A stretch of DNA of 64,000 bases from Bog-473 sp963787485 (GTDB taxonomy: Bacteria > Actinomycetota > Acidimicrobiia > Acidimicrobiales > RAAP-2): the NCBI GenBank assembly GCA_963787485.1, contig CAWBDF010000007.1, forward strand, positions 620,001 to 684,000. Reading direction: 5' to 3'. The notes under the pieces were generated by a model. The model had not been told where the DNA came from and searched no databases. It saw only the letters and a list, made by a program, of their open reading frames with translations. Both the position numbers and the translations under genes were made by a program. This document shows, one piece after another, positions 1 to 8,786 of the stretch. Each line of letters starts with the position of its first letter. Position 1 is the stretch's first letter.

Positions 1-664
1 TCAGCGCGCACAGCACCCGCTCGCCACCGACCTGGGCCCGCACCGCGGCGACCTGCTGCTCAATGATGGAGACGTGCGTCCACTCCGGCAGGCATCCGCA
101 GACGTCGATCAGGAAGTGGTCGAACACCTCGCCACCCCGGTCGGTGTGGACCACCTCGGGGTGGAACTGGAGCCCGAAGAACCGACGGTCGGGGTCGTGC
201 ATAGCGGCCACCGGTGCCCCCGCGCTGGCCGCGGTGGCGACGAACCCTGCAGGCACCGCCGTGATGGCGTCGCCATGGCTCATCCAGACGCTGCTGGTGG
301 GCGGCCAGTCGGCGAACAAGGGCGACGACCCGGTCAAGGAGAGCTCGGTGCGCCCGTACTCGCCCTGGCCCGTGTGCGACACGGTGCCGCCCAACTGCAA
401 CGCCATCAGCTGGGCGCCGTAGCAAAGCCCGAGGATCGGGATACCCAGCTCGTACACTCCCCGGTCGATGGTCGGCGCCGGCCACTCGTAGACCGACTTC
501 GGCCCGCCGCTGAAGATGATGCCCTTGGGCTCCCGGGCCCGGATCTCCTCGACGCTGATCGACGCCGGGACGATCTCGGAGTAGACGTGGGCCTCGCGCA
601 CCCGTCGGGCGATGAGGCGCGCGTACTGGGCGCCGAAGTCGACGACGAGGACGCTGTCGGTCAC
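1..664 (-). CDS. guaA: GMP synthase (glutamine-hydrolysing), N-terminal part, cut by window edge
   Basis: This gene makes GMP from XMP, ATP and glutamine, the last step of guanine nucleotide synthesis. Only the glutamine amidotransferase domain lies in the window, about 221 residues. The class I GATase nucleophile elbow reads LGLCYGAQL, and the His-Glu pair lies in FGLQFHPEVVHT. The reading frame runs off position 1, so the ATP pyrophosphatase and dimerisation domains are outside. The start is a GTG at 662-664, giving VTDSVLVVDFGAQYARL. An in-frame GTG seven codons upstream (683-685) is possible, and no strong Shine-Dalgarno decides between them. It lies about 40 bases downstream of guaB3 on the same strand, so the two guanine-branch genes are probably co-transcribed. 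Identification is secure; the exact start is not. Confidence 0.93.
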   Translation of the reverse strand, partial: MTDSVLVVDFGAQYARLIARRVREAHVYSEIVPASISVEEIRAREPKGIIFSGGPKSVYEWPAPTIDRGVYELGIPILGLCYGAQLMALQLGGTVSHTGQGEYGRTELSLTGSSPLFADWPPTSSVWMSHGDAITAVPAGFVATAASAGAPVAAMHDPDRRFFGLQFHPEVVHTDRGGEVFDHFLIDVCGCLPEWTHVSIIEQQVAAVRAQVGGERVLCAL

Positions 665-705
665 CGGGCGGGACTTACCGGACACCGCTCATCGCACACG
701 GGGTG

Positions 706-1869
706 TCAGTGCCCCATCCCCACACCCTGGGAGCGCTGGAAGAACTTGCCTTCGGTCTGGAGGGAGGGGGCCACCATCACTTCGGCCTTCTGGAACTCCT
801 TCACCGTCTCGTAGCCGCATGTCGCCATGGCGGTGCGCAGAGCCCCGAAGAGGTTCATGCGGCCGTCGTTCTCGTGGGCGGGACCGAGCAGGATCTCGCG
901 CAGCGAGCCCCGGACCGACGTGCGCACCCGGGCCCCCCGCGGCAACGTGGGATGGAAGGTGGCCATGCCCCAGTGGAAGCCCCGGGCCGGAGCCTCGAAG
1001 GCGGACGACAGAGGCGAGCCGAGCATGACCGCGTCGGCGCCACAGGTAATCGCCTTGGCGATGTCGCCCCCCCTGGACATCCCGCCATCGGCGATCACGT
1101 GGACGTACACGCCGGTCTCGTCCAAGTGCCGCATGCGCGCGCCGGCCACGTCGGCGATGGCGGTGGCCTGGGGGACGCCCAGCCCGAGCACACCCCGGGT
1201 GGTGCAGGCGTTGCCCGGTCCCACGCCGACCAGCACGCCCACGGCGCCCGTCCGCATGAGATGCAGCCCGGCCTGGTACGACGCACACCCGCCCACGATG
1301 ACGGGGATGTCGAATTCACGGATGAAGCGCTTCAGGTTCAAAGGTTCGCTCGTCTTGGAGACGTGCTCGGCCGAGACCACCGTCCCCTGGATCACCAGCA
1401 GGTCCAGCTCGGCGGCGAGGATGGCCGCGGCCAGGGCCTCGGTGCGCTGGGGGGTGACTGAGGCGGCCGTGGTGATGCCGGCCTCCTTCATCTGGCGGAT
1501 GCGGGCCGCGACCAGTTCGGGGATCACCGGCTCCTGGTACATCTGCTGCATGCGGGCGGTGGCCTTGTCGTCGTCGAGCTCGCGGATCTCGTCGAACAGC
1601 GGCACGGGGTCTTCGTAGCGGGTCCAGAGACCCTCGAGGTTGAGGACGCCCAGGCCGCCCAACCGGCCCAGCTCGATGGCGGTGGTGGGGCTCATCACCC
1701 CGTCCATGGCGGCGCCCAGCAGGGGCAGCTCGAACTTGTAGGCGTCGATCTCCCAGGAGATGTCGACATCCTCGGGGTCCCGGGTGCGCCGGCTGGGGAC
1801 GATGGCGATGTCGTCGAACCCGTACGCCTGGCGCCCCGACTTGAAGATGCCGATCTCGATCTCAGCCAC
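706..1869 (-). CDS. guaB3: GuaB3-type IMP dehydrogenase family protein
   Basis: This is an IMP dehydrogenase-like TIM barrel of about 387 residues without the CBS insert, the length of the actinobacterial GuaB3 paralogue. The N-terminal signature YGFDDIAIVPSRRTRDPEDV and the C-terminal KEFQKAEVMVAP are typical of GuaB3. The loop GPGNACTTR has the cysteine used by genuine IMP dehydrogenases to attack IMP; from memory the mycobacterial GuaB3 lacks it, so this copy could be catalytic. The phosphate-binding segments VIADGGMSRGGD and GADAVMLG are present. The open frame extends to 1968, but GTG at 1867-1869 has a GGAG seven bases upstream and fits the family start, so I chose it. It precedes guaA. 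Its biological reaction is inferred from family membership. Confidence 0.9.
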   Translation of the reverse strand: MAEIEIGIFKSGRQAYGFDDIAIVPSRRTRDPEDVDISWEIDAYKFELPLLGAAMDGVMSPTTAIELGRLGGLGVLNLEGLWTRYEDPVPLFDEIRELDDDKATARMQQMYQEPVIPELVAARIRQMKEAGITTAASVTPQRTEALAAAILAAELDLLVIQGTVVSAEHVSKTSEPLNLKRFIREFDIPVIVGGCASYQAGLHLMRTGAVGVLVGVGPGNACTTRGVLGLGVPQATAIADVAGARMRHLDETGVYVHVIADGGMSRGGDIAKAITCGADAVMLGSPLSSAFEAPARGFHWGMATFHPTLPRGARVRTSVRGSLREILLGPAHENDGRMNLFGALRTAMATCGYETVKEFQKAEVMVAPSLQTEGKFFQRSQGVGMGH

Positions 1870-2145
1870 GTGGTCGCTCCGGAACTGGTCGGGCCGGTCC
1901 GGCTCGAACCACGACAGTCGAACCCATCCACCGGCATGCTGTTCTACTGGGGAACGCCGGGCCGACACGCCGACGATCCCTCATCCTACTCCGCCCTTGC
2001 GACGCCCCAGGCCCCGGTCCGTGACCGGTTCACGACGCCGAGAACGCCACCCGGGTGAGGTCTCGGTAAGGCCTCGGTGATCGCCGCGCCGCGCCGCCGG
2101 ACCCGAACAGGCGGCGTCCCGATCATGGGCTACCGTGCGGCGGTC
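1870..2145. other. divergent intergenic region guaB3 / secreted protein
   Basis: This 276-base spacer lies between two divergently read genes and should contain both promoters. The only symmetric element I can point to is CGTGA-CCGGT-TCACG at 2020-2034, with 5-base arms. It could be an operator but is short enough to be chance. No convincing -35/-10 pair was found. Confidence 0.3.
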
Positions 2146-2922
2146 ATGCGCATCCCGCCGGTGGCCACCACGAGGACGACCGGGATCGGGCTGGCAAGTG
2201 TGGCCGGCCTCCTCGGCCTCGCGATCTTCTCGAGACCGGCCGGCGCAGCCGGACCCGGAGGCGGATCCTCGGTCCCGGGACCGACGGGGTCGGCTCCCGC
2301 GGTACTGCACAACTCGTTCGCCGCCGCGACCAAAGCCGGCTCGGCGAGGATCTCCGTGCAGTTCTACTCCGGCTCGACCACTGGCAGGGTCCTCCAGGAC
2401 TCGTCCCTGAGCTCGGGCAAGCAGACCATTGCTGTCGGGAAGGCACTCGCATCGATCGTCCTGGTCGGGGGAACGGCCTACATCTCGGGGAACTCCCAGG
2501 GCCTGACGTCCTACTTCGGGATCCCGACTGCGCTTCTGCCGCAAATCGTCGGTCGATCGATCTCCCTCCAGCAGAGCGACTCGGGCTTCCAGTCGGTCAC
2601 GGCCAACGTGACCCTCCCCTCTGCCCTGGCCAACGTGACCCCGTCGGGCACACTGGTGGAGGGCAAGCACGCGAACGTGAACGGGCAGCAGGTGAGGACC
2701 ATCTCCGGAACCGGCCCGGGTGGCGCGGGGAGGGTGACCCTCTTGATCGCCTCCACCGGACGTCGGCTCCCGGTCGAGGCGGTCGAGACCAGCGCTTCGG
2801 GCACTTCGAGGAGTGGCGAGACCGTCAGCTTCAGCCAGTGGGGCGAGCAGGTCACCGTGACGAAGCCGACCAAGGTCATTCCGATCTCGCGGCTCCAGAG
2901 CGCAGCGCCGGCCCAGGGATAG
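2146..2922 (+). CDS. secreted protein of unknown function (LppX/LprG-like in outline)
   Basis: About 258 residues. It begins with a Sec signal peptide: basic TTRTTG, a hydrophobic run GLASVAGLLGLAIF, then a cleavage-type site RPAGAAG. No lipobox cysteine is present, so it is probably released or retained non-covalently rather than lipidated. The mature part begins AVLHNSFAAATKAGSARISV and continues with short beta-prone segments. It ends VTVTKPTKVIPISRLQSAAP. The overall pattern (sum over cells of a trait variable, hydrophobic beta strands) recalls mycobacterial LppX/LprG-type lipid carriers, but I see no diagnostic motif and leave the function open. Codons 5' of 2146 are open but unlike a gene, and the ATG directly before the signal peptide was chosen. 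It is transcribed away from guaB3. Confidence 0.7.
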   Translation: MRIPPVATTRTTGIGLASVAGLLGLAIFSRPAGAAGPGGGSSVPGPTGSAPAVLHNSFAAATKAGSARISVQFYSGSTTGRVLQDSSLSSGKQTIAVGKALASIVLVGGTAYISGNSQGLTSYFGIPTALLPQIVGRSISLQQSDSGFQSVTANVTLPSALANVTPSGTLVEGKHANVNGQQVRTISGTGPGGAGRVTLLIASTGRRLPVEAVETSASGTSRSGETVSFSQWGEQVTVTKPTKVIPISRLQSAAPAQG

Positions 2923-3275
2923 CACCGACCACCCCGACGCGTCCCGAGCCGCGGGCGTCCCGAACCGTTGAACTGACGCCGGCGATCCGCTGGGGCGAAC
3001 GTGCCTTCGGAACCCGACAACCGGGGGACAAATCCGGAGCGCAGACCTGATCCGGCCTCACCACGAGGGCCCGAGGTCCCGAGACCAATTCCGTCCTGCA
3101 TTTTCTCGGAACGACGACGGGGGATCCGGAGTCATCGGAGCGCGGGCCGGGCTGAACGAGGCGGAGGGAACCCGCGCGCGCCGAGCGCGAAGCGAGAACC
3201 CGGGAGTGGAACCCTCGGGAGGAGAGGGTCCGGCGCACGACCGAGCACACCTTCCCCCACTGCTGAGGGGGGTTG
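2923..3275. other. non-coding gap before the repeat-hydrolase gene
   Basis: About 350 bases of GC-rich sequence with no ORF that looks coding on either strand. The right end carries GAGGGGGG at about 3265-3272, directly in front of the next start. No clear promoter, terminator or RNA gene was recognised. Confidence 0.35.
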
Positions 3276-5603
3276 GTGCGCCGACTCGGTCGGTACAGGG
3301 AGGGGAGGAGGGCCGGGAGCCCAAGGGTCGAGTCGGTCAGGGTGCTGCTCGCCGGCATCGTGACGCTAAGCATCGCTGCGGTTGTCCCGACCTTGGCCAC
3401 GGCCGTGTCGTCGGGCACCACGGCTGGCGGCGTGCCGACGAGCTGGATGGGCATCGCCGCCACCCCTGACGGCGGTGGCTACTGGGTGGCATCCGACAAA
3501 GGCGACGTCGAGTCCTTTGGCAACGCGGTATGGCACGGGGACATGGCCGGCAGCACCCTCAACCAGCCCGTCGTCGGCCTGGCCGCCACACCCGACGGTC
3601 GTGGCTACTGGCTCGTGGCGGCCGACGGTGGGATCTTCACGTTCGGCAACGCCCGGTTCTGGGGCTCGACCGGATCGCTGCATCTCAACCAACCGATCGT
3701 CGGCATGGCTCCCACCCACGACGGCCGTGGCTACTGGCTCGTGGCGTCCGACGGTGGGATCTTCGCCTTCGGCGATGCGAGTTTCGAGGGATCGATGGGA
3801 GCGCACCATCTCAACGAGCCCATCGTCGGCATGGTCCCCACCGAGGACGGAAACGGCTACTTCATGGTGGCCTCCGACGGCGGGATCTTCGCCTTCGGCG
3901 ACGCACCCTTCGAGGGTTCTCTTGGGGCAAGCCCGCCCACCTCCCCGATCGCCTCCATGGCTCCCACGCCGGACAACAACGGCTACTGGGTGGTCAGCCA
4001 GGACGGCACGGTGCATGCCTTCGGCGACGGAGCCAACGTCGGGTCGTTACAGGGCTGGCACGCAGCCGCCACCTCCATCGCGGCCACCCCCTCGCGGGGC
4101 TACTGGCTCCTCACGTCCGACGGAGCGGTGCATTCCTTCGGCGACGCCGAGAATTATGGCTCGCCCGCAACCGGTCCCCTCGCATCCGGTCCGTCGAGCA
4201 CGGTCCCGCAGACCACCATCCCACCCCCACACGCCCCCCTGGCGTCGGTTTCGAGCAACAGCGGGACTTCGTCGGTGTCCGTACGCGCCCTCACCCCGTC
4301 GAGCGGAACGGCCGGAGGAGGTGAGACGGTCGAGGTCTCCGGAACGGATTTCAGCGGGGCCACGGCGGTGGAATTCGGCAACAACTCCTCGTCGGACTTC
4401 ACCGTCACCTCGCCCGGCTCCATCACGGCCGTGGCGCCCGTCGGGGCAGGCACGGTGGACGTCAGAGTGGTGACGTCAACCGGTGCGTCCAACACGAGCC
4501 GCGTGGACCAGTTCACCTACGTGCCCACTGGACAACTACCCATCACGGCTCAGGGTACGCATCTCGAAATCGATGGTTCGCCCACCCTCTTCACCGGTTT
4601 CAACGCCTACCAGCTGGCCACCGATTGGGGCACCAACGCGGGCTGCGGCGGCATGGCCACGCCGGCCCAGATCGACGCGTTCTTCGCCTCGCTCCGCCCG
4701 GATTCTCTCGTCCGGTTCTGGGCCTTTCAAGGCGCGCTCGCGACGAACATCCACACGCACCAGATCGACTGGCAGCCCCTCGACACCGTGTTCTACGAAG
4801 CCGCCAAGTACCACGTCTACCTGATCCCCACGGTCAGCGACCAGGGCGGCACGTGTGACGGCGGGACGTGGCAGGACCCGGCCTGGTATTCGGGGGGATT
4901 CAAAGGCGTGTACGACTCCCCGTCGAACTCCGACGGCCGTGGCCTGACGCCGCTCTCCTACTGGAATTACATGATCCAATTGGTGAGCCGGTACGCCTCC
5001 TCGCCCGCGGTGGGTATGTGGGAGCCCATGAGCGAAGCGGAGGCGTCGTCCTGCGCCGCGGTCTTCGAGCCGAGCAACTGCTCGGGCCACCAGACCTGTC
5101 CGGACGAGGCAGCGGCGTCGTCGGACCTCGAGTACTTCTTCACCACCGTGGGAGCGGAGATCCACTCCCTCGACCCAGAGCACCTCGTCGAGGAAGGTCT
5201 TCTCGGTGGATCCCAGTGCGGCATGGCGGGGACCTATTACCAGAGCCTGGGCGCCTCGTCGGGTGTCGACGTGCTCAGCGTCCACGACTACTACGGGTCA
5301 GCACCTCTCGGGGGAGACCAGTGGAACGGTTTGGCCGAACGATTTGCCCAAGCGAAGACACTGAACAAACCGATCATCACCGGCGAGGTGGGCATCATCG
5401 CCGGAAATGGCCAGAGCGGTTGCGAAAGCCTCCAGCAGCGAGCCGCCGACATGTCAGCGAAAATCCGCGCCCAATTCGCTGCCGGCGACAGTGCCTTCCT
5501 GGTGTGGAACTGGCTTCTCGATCCGCTCGGACCCTGCAACTACAACACCGGTCCGAGCGACAGCTCACTGCTCAATGTCGTCGCCTCACCGTCGGCGAGC
5601 TGA
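3276..5603 (+). CDS. secreted repeat protein with TIG domain and GH5-like glycoside hydrolase domain
   Basis: About 775 residues. An Arg-rich N-terminus and hydrophobic segment VLLAGIVTLSIAAVVPTLATA form a long signal peptide. Residues ~50-310 hold about six repeats of ~42 residues with the core GYWLVASDGGIFAFGDA. An IPT/TIG-type Ig-like domain follows (LTPSSGTAGGGETVEVSGTD, ~335-425). The C-terminal ~340 residues resemble clan A TIM-barrel hydrolases such as cellulases and mannanases. The likely acid/base Glu lies in MWEPMSEAE (codon at 5022) and the nucleophile in ITGEVGI (codon at 5385). The repeats may bind wall or glycan (inference). Start codon: TTG at 3273 or GTG at 3276, both behind GAGGGGGG; I prefer GTG. 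The substrate cannot be read from sequence. Confidence 0.82.
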   Translation: MRRLGRYREGRRAGSPRVESVRVLLAGIVTLSIAAVVPTLATAVSSGTTAGGVPTSWMGIAATPDGGGYWVASDKGDVESFGNAVWHGDMAGSTLNQPVVGLAATPDGRGYWLVAADGGIFTFGNARFWGSTGSLHLNQPIVGMAPTHDGRGYWLVASDGGIFAFGDASFEGSMGAHHLNEPIVGMVPTEDGNGYFMVASDGGIFAFGDAPFEGSLGASPPTSPIASMAPTPDNNGYWVVSQDGTVHAFGDGANVGSLQGWHAAATSIAATPSRGYWLLTSDGAVHSFGDAENYGSPATGPLASGPSSTVPQTTIPPPHAPLASVSSNSGTSSVSVRALTPSSGTAGGGETVEVSGTDFSGATAVEFGNNSSSDFTVTSPGSITAVAPVGAGTVDVRVVTSTGASNTSRVDQFTYVPTGQLPITAQGTHLEIDGSPTLFTGFNAYQLATDWGTNAGCGGMATPAQIDAFFASLRPDSLVRFWAFQGALATNIHTHQIDWQPLDTVFYEAAKYHVYLIPTVSDQGGTCDGGTWQDPAWYSGGFKGVYDSPSNSDGRGLTPLSYWNYMIQLVSRYASSPAVGMWEPMSEAEASSCAAVFEPSNCSGHQTCPDEAAASSDLEYFFTTVGAEIHSLDPEHLVEEGLLGGSQCGMAGTYYQSLGASSGVDVLSVHDYYGSAPLGGDQWNGLAERFAQAKTLNKPIITGEVGIIAGNGQSGCESLQQRAADMSAKIRAQFAAGDSAFLVWNWLLDPLGPCNYNTGPSDSSLLNVVASPSAS

Positions 5604-5627
5604 CCTCTGCGGACAGGGGCCCGACCG

Positions 5628-7187
5628 TCAGAAGGAGGCGGGAAGGAAACTGGTCAGGGTGCCGAACAGCAGGTAGAGACCGGCCGCCCACAGCGGCACA
5701 AGGACCAGCCATTTGCCGAAGCGCCCGAACCAGGTGCCAACCCGGCGGTAGGAAAGCCCAAGGAGAAGGAGGAGGCACACCTCGATCCCGACCAGGGGGA
5801 GCAACGACCAGTTCCAGCTCGCGGTGCCCGGACTCACGATGTCGTACGAGAGGTGCTTGACGTCCACAGCTGGAGTGGCCAGCGGCTGCTTGAGCTTCCC
5901 CACGACCACCAGTCGTTGTGACGAGGAGAATTCCGGGTTGCACGTGGTCAGGGTGATCCTGTTGTCCGCGAAATAGTTGAGCACTCCGACGTCGCGCGGT
6001 GAGACGGCCTGGGGTGCCCCCGACACGAAATACGTCAGGTTCTGCCCAAACGTGGTCGTCAGGATGATCCGGTCTCCTGGCACGAGGTGGCCGAGGCCGT
6101 TGAACGGGGCCCCGTTCGTGGTTCGATGGCCGGCGATGGCAACGTTGCCCGCCTGTCCGGGCATCGCGGTTCCGATGTAGTGCCCCGGTCCTTTGGAAAG
6201 AGCGGACTCCGTGGTCCCTTCGACAACGTACTGGTCTACGTCGATCGCCGGAATTCGGATCTCCGCAACCACCGTCCCCTCCCCGGGGGAGGACACGTGG
6301 ACGGCCGCAGGAATCAGCGTCGATTTGGAAGCGTGCGACCCAGCCGGGTGGTGCGCCTGCACCTTTGCGTCGAACTCTGACTTGAGCTGGCTCTGGGCAT
6401 GGTGCTGGGAGATCGCCGTACCCCACAGCTGCCAGACGACGAAGAGAATGATGACGACGCCGATGCCCATCATCCACGTGAAGACGTGGAACCACACGGA
6501 ATGCACGTTGGTCGCGGCACTGGTCGCCGCAGCCTCGGGCTCGACTTCGCGGCCTGCCCCGGATTCCTCTCCCGACTCTGGGAGGACGATCGGCGCCTGT
6601 TTCACCTGGACGACGTCGACCTGCGAGGTCGGCGCCTCCGGTCGCTCCAGCGTCGCCGGATCCGCCACGACGGCTGCGGCCAGGATTGGCGCGATCGGCG
6701 GCTCCGCGCCCGCCGGAGCGGATTCTGCCGGGGACGGAGCGAGGTCGGGCGGTGTCGCCGGTGGCTCGGGGGTTGCACGTGGTTCGGTCGGCGGCGCCAG
6801 CGGCCCTACCGGGACGAGGGTGTCGGCCCCGCTCTCGGGACGGCTGGCGAGTGCACGTCCCGCCAAAACGGCGGCGCCGTTCGATCGATGAGTCGCTGAC
6901 GAGGCCGCAAGCGCATCGGGCGGATGCGTGGAGATCCCACGTGCCGCCTCCGAGGCCGCTCGAACAATTCTGCCGATCGCGGCTTCGTCGGAGGGCGCAC
7001 CGTCTCCGGCTCGCCGGATCTGATCCCAATCGACGTCAGGAACGTCTTCGCGCAGCTCTCCGGCAACTCCGCCGCGCGCCTCGGACACGATCCGCTGGAC
7101 GAATTCCGCGCACAGAGCCCAGGCGTCAACGCGCACGTCGCTCCAACGCTCGGATGCGTGTATGGATTCGAGGGGAGAAGTCGTCAC
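5628..7187 (-). CDS. class E-like sortase with long cytoplasmic N-terminal region
   Basis: About 519 residues. Residues 1-95 form a compact hydrophilic domain (contains VDWDQI and AAIGRIV). About 140 residues of Pro/Ala-rich linker follow, then a transmembrane helix (HVFTWMMGIGVVIILFVVWQ) and the sortase domain. The catalytic triad is visible: His in AIAGHRTT, Cys in LTTCNPEF, Arg in SSQRLVV. Two further C-terminal hydrophobic helices end in LTSFLPASF. Class E/D-type actinobacterial sortases cleave a C-terminal sorting signal and join proteins to the wall; a three-helix form with such a large inside domain is unusual. The frame is open to an ATG at 7217 without a Shine-Dalgarno. GTG at 7185-7187 (or 7191-7193) lies behind GAAGG, so I chose it. 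It is convergent with the repeat hydrolase. Its substrates are unknown. Confidence 0.88.
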   Translation of the reverse strand: MTTSPLESIHASERWSDVRVDAWALCAEFVQRIVSEARGGVAGELREDVPDVDWDQIRRAGDGAPSDEAAIGRIVRAASEAARGISTHPPDALAASSATHRSNGAAVLAGRALASRPESGADTLVPVGPLAPPTEPRATPEPPATPPDLAPSPAESAPAGAEPPIAPILAAAVVADPATLERPEAPTSQVDVVQVKQAPIVLPESGEESGAGREVEPEAAATSAATNVHSVWFHVFTWMMGIGVVIILFVVWQLWGTAISQHHAQSQLKSEFDAKVQAHHPAGSHASKSTLIPAAVHVSSPGEGTVVAEIRIPAIDVDQYVVEGTTESALSKGPGHYIGTAMPGQAGNVAIAGHRTTNGAPFNGLGHLVPGDRIILTTTFGQNLTYFVSGAPQAVSPRDVGVLNYFADNRITLTTCNPEFSSSQRLVVVGKLKQPLATPAVDVKHLSYDIVSPGTASWNWSLLPLVGIEVCLLLLLGLSYRRVGTWFGRFGKWLVLVPLWAAGLYLLFGTLTSFLPASF

Positions 7188-7590
7188 AGCCACTGTGCCT
7201 TCGCAGAGGATGAACACTCAGGCGGAAATGTGAGCGAGCTGCGCCGCACTCCTTGCCGCCTGGCCACGGATCATGTCCTGAGCGTAGGCCACCGGGAAGC
7301 TGTGACTGCAGCACCGCTTCCTGCGTGAAGTTGTCGGATCCCTGACCAGCCTCACGGCTTCCCCTCCAGGGCCGCGAGGCTCTGCCTCCCCGGACGTCGA
7401 TGAGGTCGGCCACGATTGACGTGTGCGCGGCAAGATCTCCGCCGACCCGAGAGCTGGGGTCGACAAGTTTGAGGGTTGCCCCAGGGTAAAGTGCCTGAAG
7501 ACACCTACAAAACACCGGAAAATTGCCCGACCGCCTCATGCCCTTCACGAGCGGTTCATTCAGATTGCTTCTCCTGTCGGTGACGCCCAC
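7188..7590. other. gap upstream of the sortase; no gene recognised
   Basis: About 400 bases between divergently read genes. The open frames here have no family signature and look non-coding. Promoters for both directions are expected, but I see no -35/-10 pair I would defend. Confidence 0.3.
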
Positions 7591-7758
7591 ATGAGCTCAT
7601 CCCCCGCATATCCGACCTCTGTGCCCTTGGACGGCTACATGAATGCGGACACCGCCGCCGTCGATGGTTCCCCCACGGCACACGCCGAGGGGGTGGCCGA
7701 TGTCTCCTCCAAAGGCTTGTTCCCCCAAATTGATCGAGGTGCTGCACGCACTCATTGA
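7591..7758 (+). CDS. short ORF, possibly the 5' part of the following gene in a shifted frame
   Basis: This 55-codon frame (MSSSPAYPTSVPLDGYMNAD...) has GGTGA seven bases before its ATG. It overlaps the next gene in a different frame. Its last residues KGLFPQ stop making sense exactly where the next frame reads PKLIEVLHAL, at the CCCCC run near 7723-7727. Skipping one base there would fuse both into one protein. It may therefore be a separate short peptide, a chance frame, or the front of a frameshifted gene. Confidence 0.25.
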   Translation: MSSSPAYPTSVPLDGYMNADTAAVDGSPTAHAEGVADVSSKGLFPQIDRGAARTH

Positions 7759-8263
7759 GGGACAGGAGTTGTTGGCGGGCAGGCTTCGAGACGCCCGACT
7801 CGAGCACACGTGTCATGCAGCCACCGATATCGAGAGACGTCCCCAGGCTGAACCTTCAGCCTTTGTCGCCGATTCTTTTGTGGAGAAGAGCCGCAGAGGT
7901 TCCATCGGAATACGTCCGGAGCCCCCAACGGACGCGATCGACTTGGGTGGGGGGCCGACATCAGTCAATGGCTCTCGAAACGGTTCCTTGCCCGAACCGA
8001 GTTTTGGAGTTACTTCCGGTCCCCTGAGTGCGGGGGGTCCAGAGGCGCCGTCTCGCTCCAATCCGCCGGAGGCAATCGTGACCCATGGGGGCACGCCGGC
8101 CGATCTTTCGAACGGAGCATCCGCTCGGGCCGAATGGCTCAACTCAGCCGCACCCGGTGAGACGGCCGCGGTTTCGGCGAGCCGCGATTACAACTTCTTC
8201 GACGAGCTCGATGCGAGACTGGCTGATCTGCAAGATCCGTCAGACCGACCCGGAGATTCGTGA
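7700..8263 (+). CDS. orphan protein, short N-terminal helix plus disordered tail
   Basis: About 187 residues, not recognised. An N-terminal amphipathic helix (KLIEVLHALIEGQELLAGRL) is followed by about 120 residues rich in Pro, Ser and Gly. A final acidic helical segment reads YNFFDELDARLADLQDPS. There is no signal peptide or membrane segment, so it is presumably cytoplasmic. The start was set at ATG 7700, which has a strong GAGGGGG six bases upstream. If the CCCCC run at ~7725 carries an indel, the true start could be 7591. It is the first of three same-strand orphans (7700, 9284, 9955) next to the sortase, two of which share a short motif with the sortase's inside domain. Confidence 0.55.
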   Translation: MSPPKACSPKLIEVLHALIEGQELLAGRLRDARLEHTCHAATDIERRPQAEPSAFVADSFVEKSRRGSIGIRPEPPTDAIDLGGGPTSVNGSRNGSLPEPSFGVTSGPLSAGGPEAPSRSNPPEAIVTHGGTPADLSNGASARAEWLNSAAPGETAAVSASRDYNFFDELDARLADLQDPSDRPGDS

Positions 8264-8324
8264 CCTCGAGACGCCGCCACGCGCCTCACGAGTGAAGATT
8301 CGGCAACTGTCCCACCGAACCGTC

Positions 8325-8786
8325 TCAATTCTCGATTCTCACCGAACTGACGTACCAGCCGCCCATAACCCGGGAAACCATGATCTCGTAGATCGGGTCG
8401 GTCGGCGACGCACCTCCGGGCGGTCCAAATGTGCACACAATCGGTGAGAAGGACGTACTACAGCCGCGGTCGATGGCCAGCCCGCTGGCATAGGGTGTGC
8501 CGAAGAGAGTTGCGACGGCTGTCGGTGTGGCCTCCGCGAGTCCCGCGGATCGGTTGTTGGTCGACCAGCTCGAGACCAAGGCTTTGGCTGCCGCCTCGGC
8601 ATTGGGGCTGAGCGTCGTCGGGAGAGCTCCGCTGGTCGTGCTCGTGTGCGCCAACGTCGTCGTGGATGCCGCCCGCGTGGAATGCCCCTCGCCTCGGCGA
8701 ACGAGATGCACGTAGGCCAGGCCGAGGACGCTCAGAGCCAACGCACCGAGCACAATGGCGTAGGCGATCTTGAGCGGACGACCCAT
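8325..8786 (-). CDS. small membrane-anchored extracytoplasmic protein
   Basis: About 153 residues. A basic start (MGRPLK) leads into one hydrophobic helix (IAYAIVLGALALSVLGLAYVHLV). A Ser/Thr-rich spacer and an external domain follow. The domain has two cysteines (RGCSTSFSPIVCTFG) that could form a disulfide, and ends GGWYVSSVRIEN. The family is not recognised; similar small N-anchored proteins with a C-terminal beta domain are common in actinobacteria. The ATG at 8784-8786 lies seven bases after GAGGG. The open frame extends upstream but looks non-coding. It is convergent with the 7700 gene. Confidence 0.6.
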   Translation of the reverse strand: MGRPLKIAYAIVLGALALSVLGLAYVHLVRRGEGHSTRAASTTTLAHTSTTSGALPTTLSPNAEAAAKALVSSWSTNNRSAGLAEATPTAVATLFGTPYASGLAIDRGCSTSFSPIVCTFGPPGGASPTDPIYEIMVSRVMGGWYVSSVRIEN

